This document shows positions 51,757-59,898 of a DNA stretch of 64,000 nucleotides, in pieces. The stretch comes from CAIWHR01 sp963816925 (GTDB lineage Bacteria > Pseudomonadota > Gammaproteobacteria > Burkholderiales > Casimicrobiaceae). The stretch spans positions 1 to 64,000 of the forward strand of contig CAWFMY010000011.1 of NCBI GenBank assembly GCA_963816925.1. The letters are read 5' to 3'. Each line of letters opens with the position of its first letter. Within the stretch, counting starts at the first letter, position 1. Made by a program: the position numbers and the translations under genes. The notes under the pieces are model-generated. The model worked only from the letters and a program-made list of their open reading frames with translations. It was not told where the DNA came from and did no database searches.

Positions 51757-53085
51757 CTAGAGAATGTACCGCGCGAGATCGTCGTCGCCGGCGATGCCCG
51801 CGAGCCGGGCGTCAACGTAGGCGGCGTCGATCGCCAGCGTCTCCCCGGTGTGCTTGCCAGCGTGGAACGAGATCTCCTCGAGCAGGCGCTCCATCACCGT
51901 GTAGAGCCGCCGCGCGCCGATGTTCTCCTGTTTTTCGTTCACGGCGAACGCGATTTCGGCGAGCCGCCGGATGCCGTCGGGGCGATAGTCGAGATGCACG
52001 TTCTCGGTGCCGAGCAGCGCCTCGTACTGGCGGACGAGGCTCGCCTCGGTGGCGGTCAGGATCTGCTCGAAGTCGGCGACCGACAGCGACGAAAGTTCCA
52101 CCCGTATCGGGAACCGGCCCTGCAGCTCGGGGATCAGGTCGGAGGGCTTCGCGAGATGAAACGCGCCCGACGCGATGAACAGGATGTGATCGGTCCGGAC
52201 CATCCCGTATTTCGTCGTGACGGTCGTGCCTTCGACGAGCGGCAGCAGGTCGCGCTGCACGCCCTGGCGCGAAACGTCCGCGCCGTGGGTCTCCTGACGG
52301 CTTGCGATCTTGTCGATCTCGTCCAGGAACACGATGCCGTTCTGCTCGACGGCGCTGAGCGCCTTCGACTTGATCTCGTCGTCGTTGAGGAGTTTGCCCG
52401 ACTCCTCGTCGGTCAGCGTCTTCATCGCGTCCACGACGGTCATCTTCCGGAGCTTGCGCCGCGCGCCGCCCATTTGCTGGAACATGCCCTGCAACTGGCT
52501 CGTCAGGTCCTCCATGCCCGGCGGCGCCATGATCTCCATCTGCGGCGACAGCAGCGAGACCTCGATCTCGACCTCCTTGTCGTCGAGGCGGCCCTCGCGC
52601 AGCATCTTGCGGAATTTCTGCCGTGTCGCCGAGTCCGTCGGCTGCATGTCGTGCAGGTTCACTTCGCGCATCGGCGGGAGAAGAACGTCGAGGATGCGCT
52701 CCTCGGCCGCGTCGGCCGCACGGTCGCGCACCTTGCGCGCCTCGGTTTCCCGCACCTGCTTGATCGCCGCCTCCGCGAGATCGCGGATGATCGTGTCGAC
52801 GTCGCGCCCGACATAGCCCACTTCGGTGAACTTGGTCGCCTCGACCTTGATGAACGGCGCATCCGCGAGTCGAGCGAGGCGGCGCGCGATCTCGGTCTTG
52901 CCCACGCCGGTGGGGCCGATCATCAGGATGTTCTTCGGCGTGATTTCCTGGCGCAGCGGCTCGGGAACCTGCTGCCGCCGCCACCGGTTGCGCAGCGCGA
53001 TCGCCACGGCGCGCTTTGCATCGTCCTGCCCGACGATGTGCTTGTCGAGCTCGGAGACGATTTCTTCGGGGGTCATCTGCGACAT
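51757..53085 (-). CDS. hslU: ATP-dependent protease ATPase subunit HslU
   Basis: A 442-residue AAA+ unfoldase that feeds proteins into HslV. It starts at 53085 with MSQMTPEEIVSELDKHIVGQ. The Walker A is GPTGVGKTEIARRLA, the pore loop GYVGRDVDT is present, Walker B is GIVFLDEIDKI, and sensor residues lie in SGAFHLAKPSDLIPELQGRFPIRVEL. The C-terminus ends GDDDLARYIL, the tail that docks into HslV. The protein is complete. Its usual partner gene, hslV, is 9.6 kb away on the opposite strand, which is unusual because the two genes are normally adjacent in one operon. Confidence 0.95.
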   Translation of the reverse strand: MSQMTPEEIVSELDKHIVGQDDAKRAVAIALRNRWRRQQVPEPLRQEITPKNILMIGPTGVGKTEIARRLARLADAPFIKVEATKFTEVGYVGRDVDTIIRDLAEAAIKQVRETEARKVRDRAADAAEERILDVLLPPMREVNLHDMQPTDSATRQKFRKMLREGRLDDKEVEIEVSLLSPQMEIMAPPGMEDLTSQLQGMFQQMGGARRKLRKMTVVDAMKTLTDEESGKLLNDDEIKSKALSAVEQNGIVFLDEIDKIASRQETHGADVSRQGVQRDLLPLVEGTTVTTKYGMVRTDHILFIASGAFHLAKPSDLIPELQGRFPIRVELSSLSVADFEQILTATEASLVRQYEALLGTENVHLDYRPDGIRRLAEIAFAVNEKQENIGARRLYTVMERLLEEISFHAGKHTGETLAIDAAYVDARLAGIAGDDDLARYIL

Positions 53086-53243
53086 GTCAGGCGCGGAATG
53101 GAATGCGTCCGCGGGTGTAAAAGGCCCGGCGCATTGTACCGCGAACCATGCATCGCTTATCATGGCGCATTCGGTGCGCGCAATTTTCGGACAGCGGCGC
53201 GGCGCCGCCCGCAATCGATCGACTTCGACGTGCCAACGCAAAT

Positions 53244-53803
53244 GCCGACATCGACAATTCGCCGCCTGTCGTGACGCCGTCCTGCTCGCCGTGATCCTGC
53301 TCGCGGGATGCGAGTCGACGAAGGACCCGGCGGCGCCGAAGCCGGCGGCCGTGGAGATCACGGTGGCCGAGGCGCGCTTGATTCCGATAGGCGGATCGAG
53401 CCTCACCGGCGCGGCCGTATTGCACGCCTACGACGGTGGCGTGCAGATGAAGGTGAATTTCAACGGGCGCGGACCGGGGCGATACCGCGTGATGATCCAT
53501 GCCAACGGCAATTGCACGTCGCCCAACGGGTTTTCCGCCGGGCCGCCATGGGCGCCGCCCGGCGTTCCGCTGGCCGAGGAAGGCTACCCCATTCTGAAGA
53601 ACGACGACTCCGCGTCCTATGTGATCCGGTTGGCGGGGTACCAATTCACCGGGCCGGACGGCGTCGTGGGCCGCTCGGTCGTCGTGCACGACACCGGGCG
53701 CGGCACCATCGTCGCGAAACCCGACGTTCCGAACGACCGCATCGGCTGCGGCGTGATCGGCAAGCCCGGACGCTCGCTGTTGAGCGACTTTCTCAAGGAC
53801 TAG
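53244..53803 (+). CDS. Cu/Zn-superoxide-dismutase-like lipoprotein lacking metal ligands, probable early frame change
   Basis: About 185 residues. From ATG 53244 the first codons give MPTSTIRRLS. One frame change near 53271 joins RDAVLLAVILLAGC, a lipobox, followed by the mature domain. The body has SodC-like strands: YRVMIHANGNCTSPNGF, YPILKNDDSASYVIRLAGYQ, GRSVVVHDTGRG and NDRIGCGVIGKP. One metal-ligand histidine of the usual H-x-H pair is replaced (V-M-I-H), and the bridging histidine region is lost. The disulfide cysteines and the RSVVVH strand remain. A structural or binding role is more likely than superoxide dismutation. fabI follows by 4 bases. Confidence 0.68.
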
Positions 53804-53807
53804 GCCC

Positions 53808-54596
53808 ATGGGTTTCCTCGCCGACCGGAAGATCCTGATCACGGGCATTCTTTCCAACCGCTCGATCGCCTACGGCGTCGCGCGCGCGTGCCGGCGCGAA
53901 GGTGCGGAGCTCGCGTTCACCTATGTCAACGACGATCTCAAGGACCGCGTCGTCAAGATCGCCGCGGAATTCGGAAGCGCGCCGGTCCTCAAGTGCGACG
54001 TCGCGCGGGACGAGGACATCGACGCACTGTTCGCCGCGCTGAAGTCGGAGTGGGGCGCGCTCGACGGCTTGCTGCACTCGATCGCCTTCGCGCCGCGCGA
54101 GGCGCTGGCCGGCGACTTTCTCGAGAGCCTGTCGCGCCCGGCGTTCGCCATCGCGCAGGACATCTCGAGCTACAGCTTCGCCGCGCTCGCGAAGGGCGCG
54201 CGGCCGCTGATGCAGGGTCGTCCAGGGTCGCTCCTCACGCTCACCTATCTCGGCGCCGTCCGTTCGGTGCCGAACTACAACGTGATGGGACTCGCGAAGG
54301 CCAGCCTCGAGGCGAACGTCCGCTACCTCGCCGCGTGCCTCGGCCCCGAAGGCATCCGCGTCAACGGTCTGTCGGCGGGCCCGGTCAAGACGCTCGCGGC
54401 GGCCGGCATCGGCGGATTCTCGAAGCTCATGAGCCGGTTCGAGCGCGCGGCGCCGCTGAAGCGCAACATCACGATCGACGAAGTCGGCAACGTCGCCGCG
54501 TTCTATTTCTCCGACCTGTCGAGCGCGATCACCGGCGAGATCACCTACGTCGACTGCGGCTACAACACGGTCGCCATCAGCGTCGACGAGGAATAG
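53808..54596 (+). CDS. fabI: Enoyl-[acyl-carrier-protein] reductase (NADH)
   Basis: A 262-residue short-chain dehydrogenase of the FabI type, which performs the last step of each fatty-acid elongation round. The opening MGFLADRKILITGILSNRSIAYGVA carries the variant NADH-binding glycines, and GALDGLLHSIAFAP is characteristic. The catalytic pair is Y-x6-K in YNVMGLAKASLEANVRYLA, and the end is ITGEITYVDCGYNTV. The gene is complete and intact. The adjacent FAD oxidoreductase gene starts 16 bases after the stop. Confidence 0.95.
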   Translation: MGFLADRKILITGILSNRSIAYGVARACRREGAELAFTYVNDDLKDRVVKIAAEFGSAPVLKCDVARDEDIDALFAALKSEWGALDGLLHSIAFAPREALAGDFLESLSRPAFAIAQDISSYSFAALAKGARPLMQGRPGSLLTLTYLGAVRSVPNYNVMGLAKASLEANVRYLAACLGPEGIRVNGLSAGPVKTLAAAGIGGFSKLMSRFERAAPLKRNITIDEVGNVAAFYFSDLSSAITGEITYVDCGYNTVAISVDEE

Positions 54597-54612
54597 CGGT
54601 GCGGGGGCGGGG

Positions 54613-56235
54613 GTGATCGCCACCGCGCGGCGCTTTGACGCCGTCATCGTCGGCGGCGGGCACAACGGCCTCGTCTGCGCCGCGTATCTCGCGCAATCCG
54701 GCCTGTCGGTCTGCGTGCTCGAGCGGCGCTCCGTCGTCGGCGGCGCCGCGGTCACCGAGGAATTCCATCCGGGCTTTCGCAACTCGACCGCGAGCTACAC
54801 GGTCAGCCTCCTCAACCCGAAAGTCATCCGCGACCTCAAGCTCGCGGAGCACGGATTGCGAATCGTCCTGCGGCCGGTGTCGAACTTCCTGCCGCTTCCC
54901 GACGGCCGCCATCTCGTCGTCGGCGGCGGGGTCGAAGCCACGCAGGCGGAGGTCGCGAAATTCTCGCGCCGCGATGCCGATGCGCTCCCTGCCTATTACG
55001 CGATGCTGGACCGCGTGGCCGACGTCCTGCGGGACCTGCTGCTCGCCACGCCTCCCAACGTCGGGGGAGGCGTGCATGCGCTGCTCGACGCGTGGAAGGT
55101 GGCGAAGCGATTTCGCGCGCTCGATCTCGCCGGTCGGCGCGACGTGCTCGACCTTTTCACCAAGAGCGCCGGCGACGTGCTCGATCGCTGGTTCGAGTCC
55201 GATCCGATCAAAGCCGCCTTCGGCTTCGACGCGGTCGTCGGCAACTTCGCGAGCCCGTGGACGCCAGGCTCCGCCTACGTGCTGCTGCACCACGTCTTCG
55301 GCGAGGTCAACGGCAAGCGCGGCGCGTGGGGCCATGCGATCGGCGGCATGGGCGCGATCACGCAGGCGATGGCGAAGGAATGCATCGCGCGCGGCGTCGC
55401 AATTCGAACGGACGCGCCGGTCGCCCGCGTCATCGTGAAGGGCGGCCGGGCCGCGGGCGCGGAGCTCGAAGGCGGCGAAGTCGTGGAAGCCGCGCGCGTC
55501 GTGGCCAACGTGACACCGAAGGTGCTGTTCGAGCGGCTGGTCGCACCGGAGCATGTCCCCGCGGATTTCCGCGACCGCATTGCCGGTTACCGAAGCGGTT
55601 CCGGCACGTTCCGGATGAACGTCGCGCTCTCCGAGCTTCCCGATTTCACCGCGCTGCCGGGCACCCATGCGCAGCGCCATCACGGCAGCGGCATCATCAT
55701 CGCGCCGTCGCTCGCCTACATGGAGCGCGCGTATTTCGACGCCAGGACGCGCGGCTGGTCCGCGGAACCGATCGTCGAGGTGCTGATTCCGTCCGTCCTC
55801 GACGATTCGCTCGCCCCGCCCGGCATGCACGTCGCGAGCCTCTTCTGCCAGCATGTGCATCCCGACCTGCCGAAGGTCGCGGCGGGCCGCGACTGGGACA
55901 GCGCGCGAGACGAGGTCGCGGACCTCATGATCGACACGGTGAACCGGCACGCGCCGAACTTCCGGGCGAGCGTCCTCGCACGCCGCGCGCTGACGCCGCT
56001 CGATCTCGAGCGGGTGTTCGCGCTGACCGGCGGCGACATCTTTCACGGCCGGCTGACGCTCGACCAGCTCTTCGCGGCGCGGCCGGTGCTGGGGCACGCG
56101 GACTACCGGATGCCGGTGCGGGGTCTGTACCTTTGCGGATCGGGTGCGCACCCCGGCGGCGGCGTCACGGGCGTTCCCGGCCACAACGCGGCGCGCGAGA
56201 TCCTGCGCGACGCGCGGCGCCGCCGTGGGCGCTGA
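54613..56235 (+). CDS. FAD-dependent oxidoreductase of the phytoene-desaturase/PYROXD2 type
   Basis: A 540-residue protein. The dinucleotide fold starts AVIVGGGHNGLVCAAYLAQSG, with the second glycine motif ERRSVVGGAAVTEE. A central FAD-contact region has GAWGHAIGGMGAITQAMAKE, and the end is YRMPVRGLYLCGSGAHPGGGVTG, typical of amino-oxidase-fold proteins of COG1233. The substrate is unknown. Homologues of this length are called PYROXD2-like, and a carotenoid role is not implied without neighbours. GTG is used at 54613, with GGGGGCGGGG before it. Confidence 0.85.
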   Translation: MIATARRFDAVIVGGGHNGLVCAAYLAQSGLSVCVLERRSVVGGAAVTEEFHPGFRNSTASYTVSLLNPKVIRDLKLAEHGLRIVLRPVSNFLPLPDGRHLVVGGGVEATQAEVAKFSRRDADALPAYYAMLDRVADVLRDLLLATPPNVGGGVHALLDAWKVAKRFRALDLAGRRDVLDLFTKSAGDVLDRWFESDPIKAAFGFDAVVGNFASPWTPGSAYVLLHHVFGEVNGKRGAWGHAIGGMGAITQAMAKECIARGVAIRTDAPVARVIVKGGRAAGAELEGGEVVEAARVVANVTPKVLFERLVAPEHVPADFRDRIAGYRSGSGTFRMNVALSELPDFTALPGTHAQRHHGSGIIIAPSLAYMERAYFDARTRGWSAEPIVEVLIPSVLDDSLAPPGMHVASLFCQHVHPDLPKVAAGRDWDSARDEVADLMIDTVNRHAPNFRASVLARRALTPLDLERVFALTGGDIFHGRLTLDQLFAARPVLGHADYRMPVRGLYLCGSGAHPGGGVTGVPGHNAAREILRDARRRRGR

Positions 56236-56338
56236 TGCCGTAGCGCGCATCTCGGCGCGAGAATAGCGGCGCTCGGGCGTCGCGCAGATCGTTTCGTGGG
56301 GCACGCTCTTCTACACGATCGCCGTTCTGGGCGCCGCG

Positions 56339-57427
56339 ATGCGCGCGGAGCTCGGCGTCTCCGACACACTCTTGTTCGGTGCGTTTTCCGCCGGGCTCTT
56401 CATCTCCGGCGCGGCGTCTCCCGCCGTTGGCCGCTGGATCGACGCAGGACACGCGCGTTCGACGCTCGCCGGCGGCTCGTGCGTCGGTGCGTTCGCCCTG
56501 GCGCTGCTCGCGTTGGCGCAGGGGCCGGTGACGCTCGTCGCGGGGTGGCTCGTGGCGGGAGCGGCGATGGCGCTCACACTCTACGACCCGGCCTTCGCGG
56601 TGCTGCACATGATCAGCGGAGCGCGCTATCGTCGCGCGGTGACCGCGCTCACGCTTTTCGGCGGTTTTGCGAGCACGGTCTTCTGGCCGCTGTCGCTGTG
56701 GCTCCAGCAGGGATTCGGATGGCGCGCGGCCTTCGGCGTCTATGCCGCGATGCATATTGCCGTCTGCCTGCCGCTGCACCTCGCGGCGATTCCGCGGGCG
56801 CCACGACAGGAAGACGCGCCGCCGGTTCCGGCGTCATCGCCGACGCCCGCCGCTGTCGAGGGAAAGGGTGGCGCGCTCTTCGCATGGCTCGCGGTTGCCT
56901 TGTCGGGCGCGGCGTTCATCGCCTCCGCGCTGTCCGCACATGCGATCGGACTCCTGACCGCGTCCGGGCTCACGGCGACCGATGCGGTGCTGATCGGCGC
57001 GCTGTTCGGGCCGATGCAGGTCGCGGGCCGCATCGTCGAATTCACCGCCGGCCGCAATCTGCGCGCGCAAGCGGTCGGCACGCTCGCGTTCGCGATGCTC
57101 GCCGCCGCGCTGCTGGTCCTTTCGCAGGTACGAGGCCTCATGCTGGTCGCGCTCCTGTTCGCGGTCCTGTACGGGTTCAGCAACGGCGTCATGACGATCG
57201 TGCGCGGCACGGTGCCCGCGGAACTCTTCGGTCGTGACGCCTTCGGCGCGCTGCTCGGGCGCCTCGCGCGGCCGCAGCTGATCGCGCGCGCGGTCGCGCC
57301 CGTCGCGCTGGCGCTGTGCTTTCCGTTCGACCCGGGGCGGTCGATCACTTCCTGGTTGCTCGTCGCGCTTGGCGTCGCGTCGTACTTCGCGTATCGGAAG
57401 GCGTTGCGCGAGCACGCGCACGAGTGA
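56339..57427 (+). CDS. Major facilitator superfamily transporter (N-terminus uncertain)
   Basis: At least 362 residues, with eleven hydrophobic segments and the MFS loop motif GRWIDAGHARSTLAGG between helices 2 and 3. Coding sequence clearly begins earlier: in frame upstream of this ATG are VAQIVSWGTLFYTIAVLGAA, a first helix, but no usual start codon before the stop at 56264. A frame change or lost start near 56270 is likely, so the true start is uncertain. The end is YFAYRKALREHAHE. The substrate is unknown. It follows the FAD oxidoreductase gene closely. Confidence 0.8.
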   Translation: MRAELGVSDTLLFGAFSAGLFISGAASPAVGRWIDAGHARSTLAGGSCVGAFALALLALAQGPVTLVAGWLVAGAAMALTLYDPAFAVLHMISGARYRRAVTALTLFGGFASTVFWPLSLWLQQGFGWRAAFGVYAAMHIAVCLPLHLAAIPRAPRQEDAPPVPASSPTPAAVEGKGGALFAWLAVALSGAAFIASALSAHAIGLLTASGLTATDAVLIGALFGPMQVAGRIVEFTAGRNLRAQAVGTLAFAMLAAALLVLSQVRGLMLVALLFAVLYGFSNGVMTIVRGTVPAELFGRDAFGALLGRLARPQLIARAVAPVALALCFPFDPGRSITSWLLVALGVASYFAYRKALREHAHE

Positions 57428-57429
57428 CG

Positions 57430-57500
57430 CCGGAAAATGGAGACGCCCCGCGTGTCCGCGAGGCCGGAAATGGAGACGCCCCGCGTATCCGCGAGGCGTC
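57430..57500. terminator. Tandem duplicated hairpin between the MFS gene and rnpB
   Basis: Two units of 34 and 33 bases lie head to tail (57430-57463 and 57464-57496), each containing GACGCCCCGCG, a four-base loop and CGCGAGG. The second copy closes fully as GACGCC-C-CGCG-TATC-CGCG-A-GGCGTC (57475-57500). The hairpin is bounded on the rnpB side by GGGGGAAAA. It is convergent between the MFS gene (plus) and rnpB (minus), so one hairpin may end each transcript. Only weak T-runs follow it, so Rho-independent action is plausible but not certain. Confidence 0.55.
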
Positions 57501-57512
57501 GTGGGGGAAAAG

Positions 57513-57877
57513 CGAAGTCAGCCGATAAGCCGGGTTCTGTTACGGCGCATTTGCATGCGCTATGGCCGTCATTCCTCTAGGCCCGTCGTTGCCTCCGGGC
57601 TCAAGCCACCTACCCGCGGACTAGACGAGCAGCCTGTATTGCCAAATGCGCGTCCGCCTACTTGGTGTTGCTCCGGATGGAGGTTGCCGCGTTTCACCCG
57701 CCGGCGTGTGACCGCCGGCGACTCGTCTCTGTGGCCCTGTTCCTCGCCTTGGTCCACCGCTCACGCGGCGACTTATCTGCGGCCGGGCGTTACCCGGCAT
57801 CCTGCTCTGCGGAGCCCGGACTTTCCTCTCCTTCGCACAGTTTGCACCGACGAAGCAGCGACGGTCTGGCTGGCTTC
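57513..57877 (-). ncRNA. rnpB: RNase P RNA, bacterial type A
   Basis: About 365 bases on the minus strand. The catalytic RNA removes 5' leaders from pre-tRNA. It begins GAAGCCAGCCAGACCG and includes the universal GAGGAAAGTCCGGGCTCC (near 57835-57818), CAGGATGCCGGGTAACG, the GCGTGAGCGG region, and GAACAGGGCCACAGAGACG. It ends AGAACCCGGCTTATCGGCTG, pairing back to the 5' region. The conserved CR-I to CR-V blocks appear in order, so this is a sure call. The 5' end was placed at 57877, seven bases after the TATCCT -10 box. The 3' end is a near estimate. Confidence 0.95.
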
Positions 57878-57884
57878 GGAATCT

Positions 57885-57890
57885 AGGATA
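57885..57890 (-). promoter_or_regulatory. Candidate -10 box of rnpB
   Basis: The minus strand reads TATCCT at 57890-57885, seven bases before the predicted first base of rnpB. No clear -35 box is present at 16-18 bases. It is offered only because the position matches a start that agrees with the RNA's own 5' end. Confidence 0.4.
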
Positions 57891-57911
57891 ACACCGCGGT
57901 CGGAATGTTCC

Positions 57912-58970
57912 CTAGGAATTGACCTGCCAACGCATCTTCTCGCCGGCGCGCAGGGGGATCAAGGCGTCGTCGCCGAACGGATATTCGGCAGGAACGCTCC
58001 ACGGCTCGCGCACGAGCGTGACGGTTTCGACATGACGCGGCAGACCGTAGAAATCCGCGCCGAAGTGGCTCGCGAAGCCCTCGAGGCGGTCAAGTGCGCC
58101 GGCGTTCTCGAAGGCTTCGGCGTAAAGAGGGAGCGCAAGGGGCGCCGAGTAGCATCCGGCCCCGCAGCACGCGCTTTCCTTCACGCGGCGCGCGTGCGGC
58201 GCGGAATCGGTGCCGAGGAAGAATTTGGGGCTGCCGGACGTCGCGGCTGCCACCAGCGCCTCGCGATGCGTTTCGCGCTTGAGGATCGGCATGCAGTAGA
58301 AATGCGGGCGCAATCCACCCGCGAAAAGAGCGTTGCGCGACCACAGCAGATGCTGCGGCGTGATCGTCGCTGCGACGTTCGCCGGTGCCGCCGCGACGAA
58401 CTCCGCGGCTTCGCGGGTCGTCACGTGCTCCAGCACGATCCGAAGCGCGGGGAATTCGCGGACGATGCGCGCGAGATGGCGCTCGACGAACACCCGCTCG
58501 CGGTCGAAGATGTCGACGTCGGCGTCGGTGACCTCGCCATGCAGCGAAAGCACCAGCCCGCGCGCCTGCATGGCCTCGAAGGCGGGATACGCGCGCTCGA
58601 TCGCGGTGACGCCGGAGTCGGAGTTGGTGGTCGCGCCCGCCGGGTAGTACTTCGCCGCGTGCACGAGTCCGGACGCCTTCGCCGCGGCGATTTCGCCCGC
58701 GCTCGTGCGATCGGTGAGATAGAGCGTGAGGAGCGGCTCGAACCGCGCTTTCGCAGGCAACGCGGCGAGGATGCGGTCCCGGTACGCAAGTGCCTGCGCC
58801 GTGGTCGTCACGGGCGGCCGCAGATTGGGCATGACGATTGCTCGCCCGAAGACACGCGCCGTGGCGCCGACGACGGCGGCCATGGCGGGCCCGTCCCGCA
58901 GGTGGACGTGCCAGTCGTCGGGTCGTGCCAGCGTGAGTGAGGAAAGGGTGGTCGGGGCGGGGGTAGTCAT
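57912..58970 (-). CDS. pyrC: Dihydroorotase, PyrC type
   Basis: A 352-residue enzyme of de novo pyrimidine synthesis that closes carbamoyl-aspartate to dihydroorotate. The metal and catalytic residues are DDWHVHLRDG (HxH), the carboxylated lysine in HAAKYYPAGATTNS, histidines in LSLHGEVTD and LEHVTT, and the aspartate in FFLGTDSAPHA. The length matches PyrC of E. coli rather than the Bacillus type. The start MTTPAPTTLSS at 58970 was chosen because the hairpin and ribosome site lie directly before it. It is divergent from dksA. Confidence 0.93.
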   Translation of the reverse strand: MTTPAPTTLSSLTLARPDDWHVHLRDGPAMAAVVGATARVFGRAIVMPNLRPPVTTTAQALAYRDRILAALPAKARFEPLLTLYLTDRTSAGEIAAAKASGLVHAAKYYPAGATTNSDSGVTAIERAYPAFEAMQARGLVLSLHGEVTDADVDIFDRERVFVERHLARIVREFPALRIVLEHVTTREAAEFVAAAPANVAATITPQHLLWSRNALFAGGLRPHFYCMPILKRETHREALVAAATSGSPKFFLGTDSAPHARRVKESACCGAGCYSAPLALPLYAEAFENAGALDRLEGFASHFGADFYGLPRHVETVTLVREPWSVPAEYPFGDDALIPLRAGEKMRWQVNS

Positions 58971-58998
58971 GCAAAAGCCTTGTTTTTGCACGATTATA
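58968..58998 (-). promoter_or_regulatory. pyrC -10 box and start-codon hairpin (possible start-site-switch control)
   Basis: On the minus strand a perfect TATAAT (58998-58993) is followed within ten bases by TGCAAAA, the loop ACAAGGC and TTTTGCA (58990-58970), a perfect seven-base-pair hairpin. The loop holds the AAGG ribosome site, and the stem ends at the A of the ATG. Transcripts starting at the G or C (58989/58988) would carry the hairpin. Those starting one or two bases later would lose its G-C pairs. This mirrors the known E. coli pyrC mechanism, where pyrimidine level decides the start base and so whether the ribosome site is free. No -35 box is clear. Confidence 0.6.
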
Positions 58999-59003
58999 CG
59001 GCG

Positions 59004-59016
59004 CATGCCCGGCATG
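59004..59016. promoter_or_regulatory. 13-base palindrome upstream of the pyrC -10 box
   Basis: CATGCC-C-GGCATG is a perfect inverted repeat that lies 5 to 17 bases upstream of the pyrC -10 box, over the space where the -35 contact should be. It could be an operator or activator site and might explain the lack of a -35 box. It is short enough that chance cannot be excluded. Confidence 0.35.
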
Positions 59017-59052
59017 GGGCTGACGCCGACGCCGGTTTAGGACAGGTAGGTG

Positions 59053-59080
59053 GCGACAGGTGACGCAGGCGGGATATAAT
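59053..59080 (+). promoter_or_regulatory. dksA: Candidate dksA promoter
   Basis: GCGACA (59053-59058, four of six matching TTGACA), a 16-base spacer and TATAAT (59075-59080, perfect). Transcription would begin near 59087, giving a leader of about 105 bases before the dksA start. The divergent pyrC -10 lies about 55 bases to the left, so both promoters share one regulatory space. Confidence 0.5.
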
Positions 59081-59192
59081 TGCCGATTTTCTGCGGGGCG
59101 TGCAGCGCTCCTTCAGATCGTGTAAAAAGCGAGCCGGACGGCAGATAACGGCCGGAGTCGGCACGACAAAGCATACCGAGGCAGGGGTCAGG

Positions 59193-59648
59193 ATGGCAGC
59201 AAAGCAAGCAACGGCAAGCGCGACGGTGGTGCGGAAGCCCAAGGTCCTCACCGAGGAGGACCTCGTCAAGGCGCCGGACAAGGATTACATGAACGAGGCG
59301 CAGCTCGCGTTCTTCCGGCAGCGGCTGACCGAGTTGCGCGATCAGCTCCTGCAGAACGCCGACGACACCGGCGAGCACCTGCGCGAAAACGAGATCACCA
59401 CCGATCCGTCCGATCGCGCGACGCTCGAGGAGGAGTACACGCTCGAGCTTCGCACGCGCGACCGCGAGCGCAAGCTCCTCAAGAAAGTCGAGAAGTCGAT
59501 CAAGCTGATCGACGACGGCAGCTACGGCTATTGCGAGGAGACGGGCGAGCCCATCGGCATTCCGCGGCTGCTCGCACGTCCGACCGCGACGTTGTCCCTC
59601 GAGGCGCAGGAGCGTCGCGAGCGCGTGCAAAAGCTCTACGGCGATTGA
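59193..59648 (+). CDS. dksA: RNA polymerase-binding transcription factor DksA
   Basis: A 151-residue protein. The coiled-coil tip residues are visible in the block with LLQNADDTGEHLRENEITTDP and DPSDRATLEEEYTLELR, including the D-x-x-D/A acidic tip. The zinc-finger region reads GYCEETGEPIGIPRLLARPT and SLEAQERRERVQKLYGD. It keeps only one cysteine, as in the betaproteobacterial form that does not need the full four-cysteine zinc site. DksA works with ppGpp to set rRNA and amino-acid promoter activity. The start at 59193 was chosen over an ATG 93 bases upstream, because MAAKQATASATVV gives a normal length. Confidence 0.95.
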   Translation: MAAKQATASATVVRKPKVLTEEDLVKAPDKDYMNEAQLAFFRQRLTELRDQLLQNADDTGEHLRENEITTDPSDRATLEEEYTLELRTRDRERKLLKKVEKSIKLIDDGSYGYCEETGEPIGIPRLLARPTATLSLEAQERRERVQKLYGD

Positions 59649-59739
59649 TGGAGCGGATGGGCGATTGACCCTCCGGCGGTGACCCGCCAAACTTCCGGGG
59701 AACCCGCCACAACGCGGGACGGTCTTTCCGGAGGCAGCG

Positions 59740-59898
59740 ATGCAGTGGAGAACGATATCGAGGGCCGTCGCCCCATTCGCTGTCGTTGCCGTCGTCGCCT
59801 GCGCGGCAATGGCGCCCAGGCCCGCGAAATACGTCTTCTTCGTCGAGCCCGCCGATGGCGTCGACCATCACCGTCACGGTCAGGTAAGGCGCGGATGA
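59740..59898 (+). CDS. Short lipoprotein gene (52 aa) directly upstream of cytochrome c
   Basis: A small gene with an excellent ribosome site (GGAGG, 5 bases before ATG 59740). The product is 52 residues: a basic start (MQWRTISRAV), a hydrophobic stretch, a lipobox VVAC (C21) and a short mature part (KYVFFVEPADGVDHHRHG) ending in a His-rich tail. Its TGA overlaps the ATG of the cytochrome c gene in the form ATGA, so translation is coupled. No family is known to me. The His-rich tail may bind metal or haem, which is an inference. Confidence 0.65.
   Translation: MQWRTISRAVAPFAVVAVVACAAMAPRPAKYVFFVEPADGVDHHRHGQVRRG

Noticed and set aside
57430..57496. Short tandem repeat considered as the start of a CRISPR array
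   Set aside because: Only two units, no spacer, and a strong hairpin in each. A duplicated terminator explains it better.
59550..59640. DksA with only one zinc-finger cysteine considered as a defective protein
   Set aside because: The CEET and SLEA pattern is normal for betaproteobacterial and alphaproteobacterial DksA.
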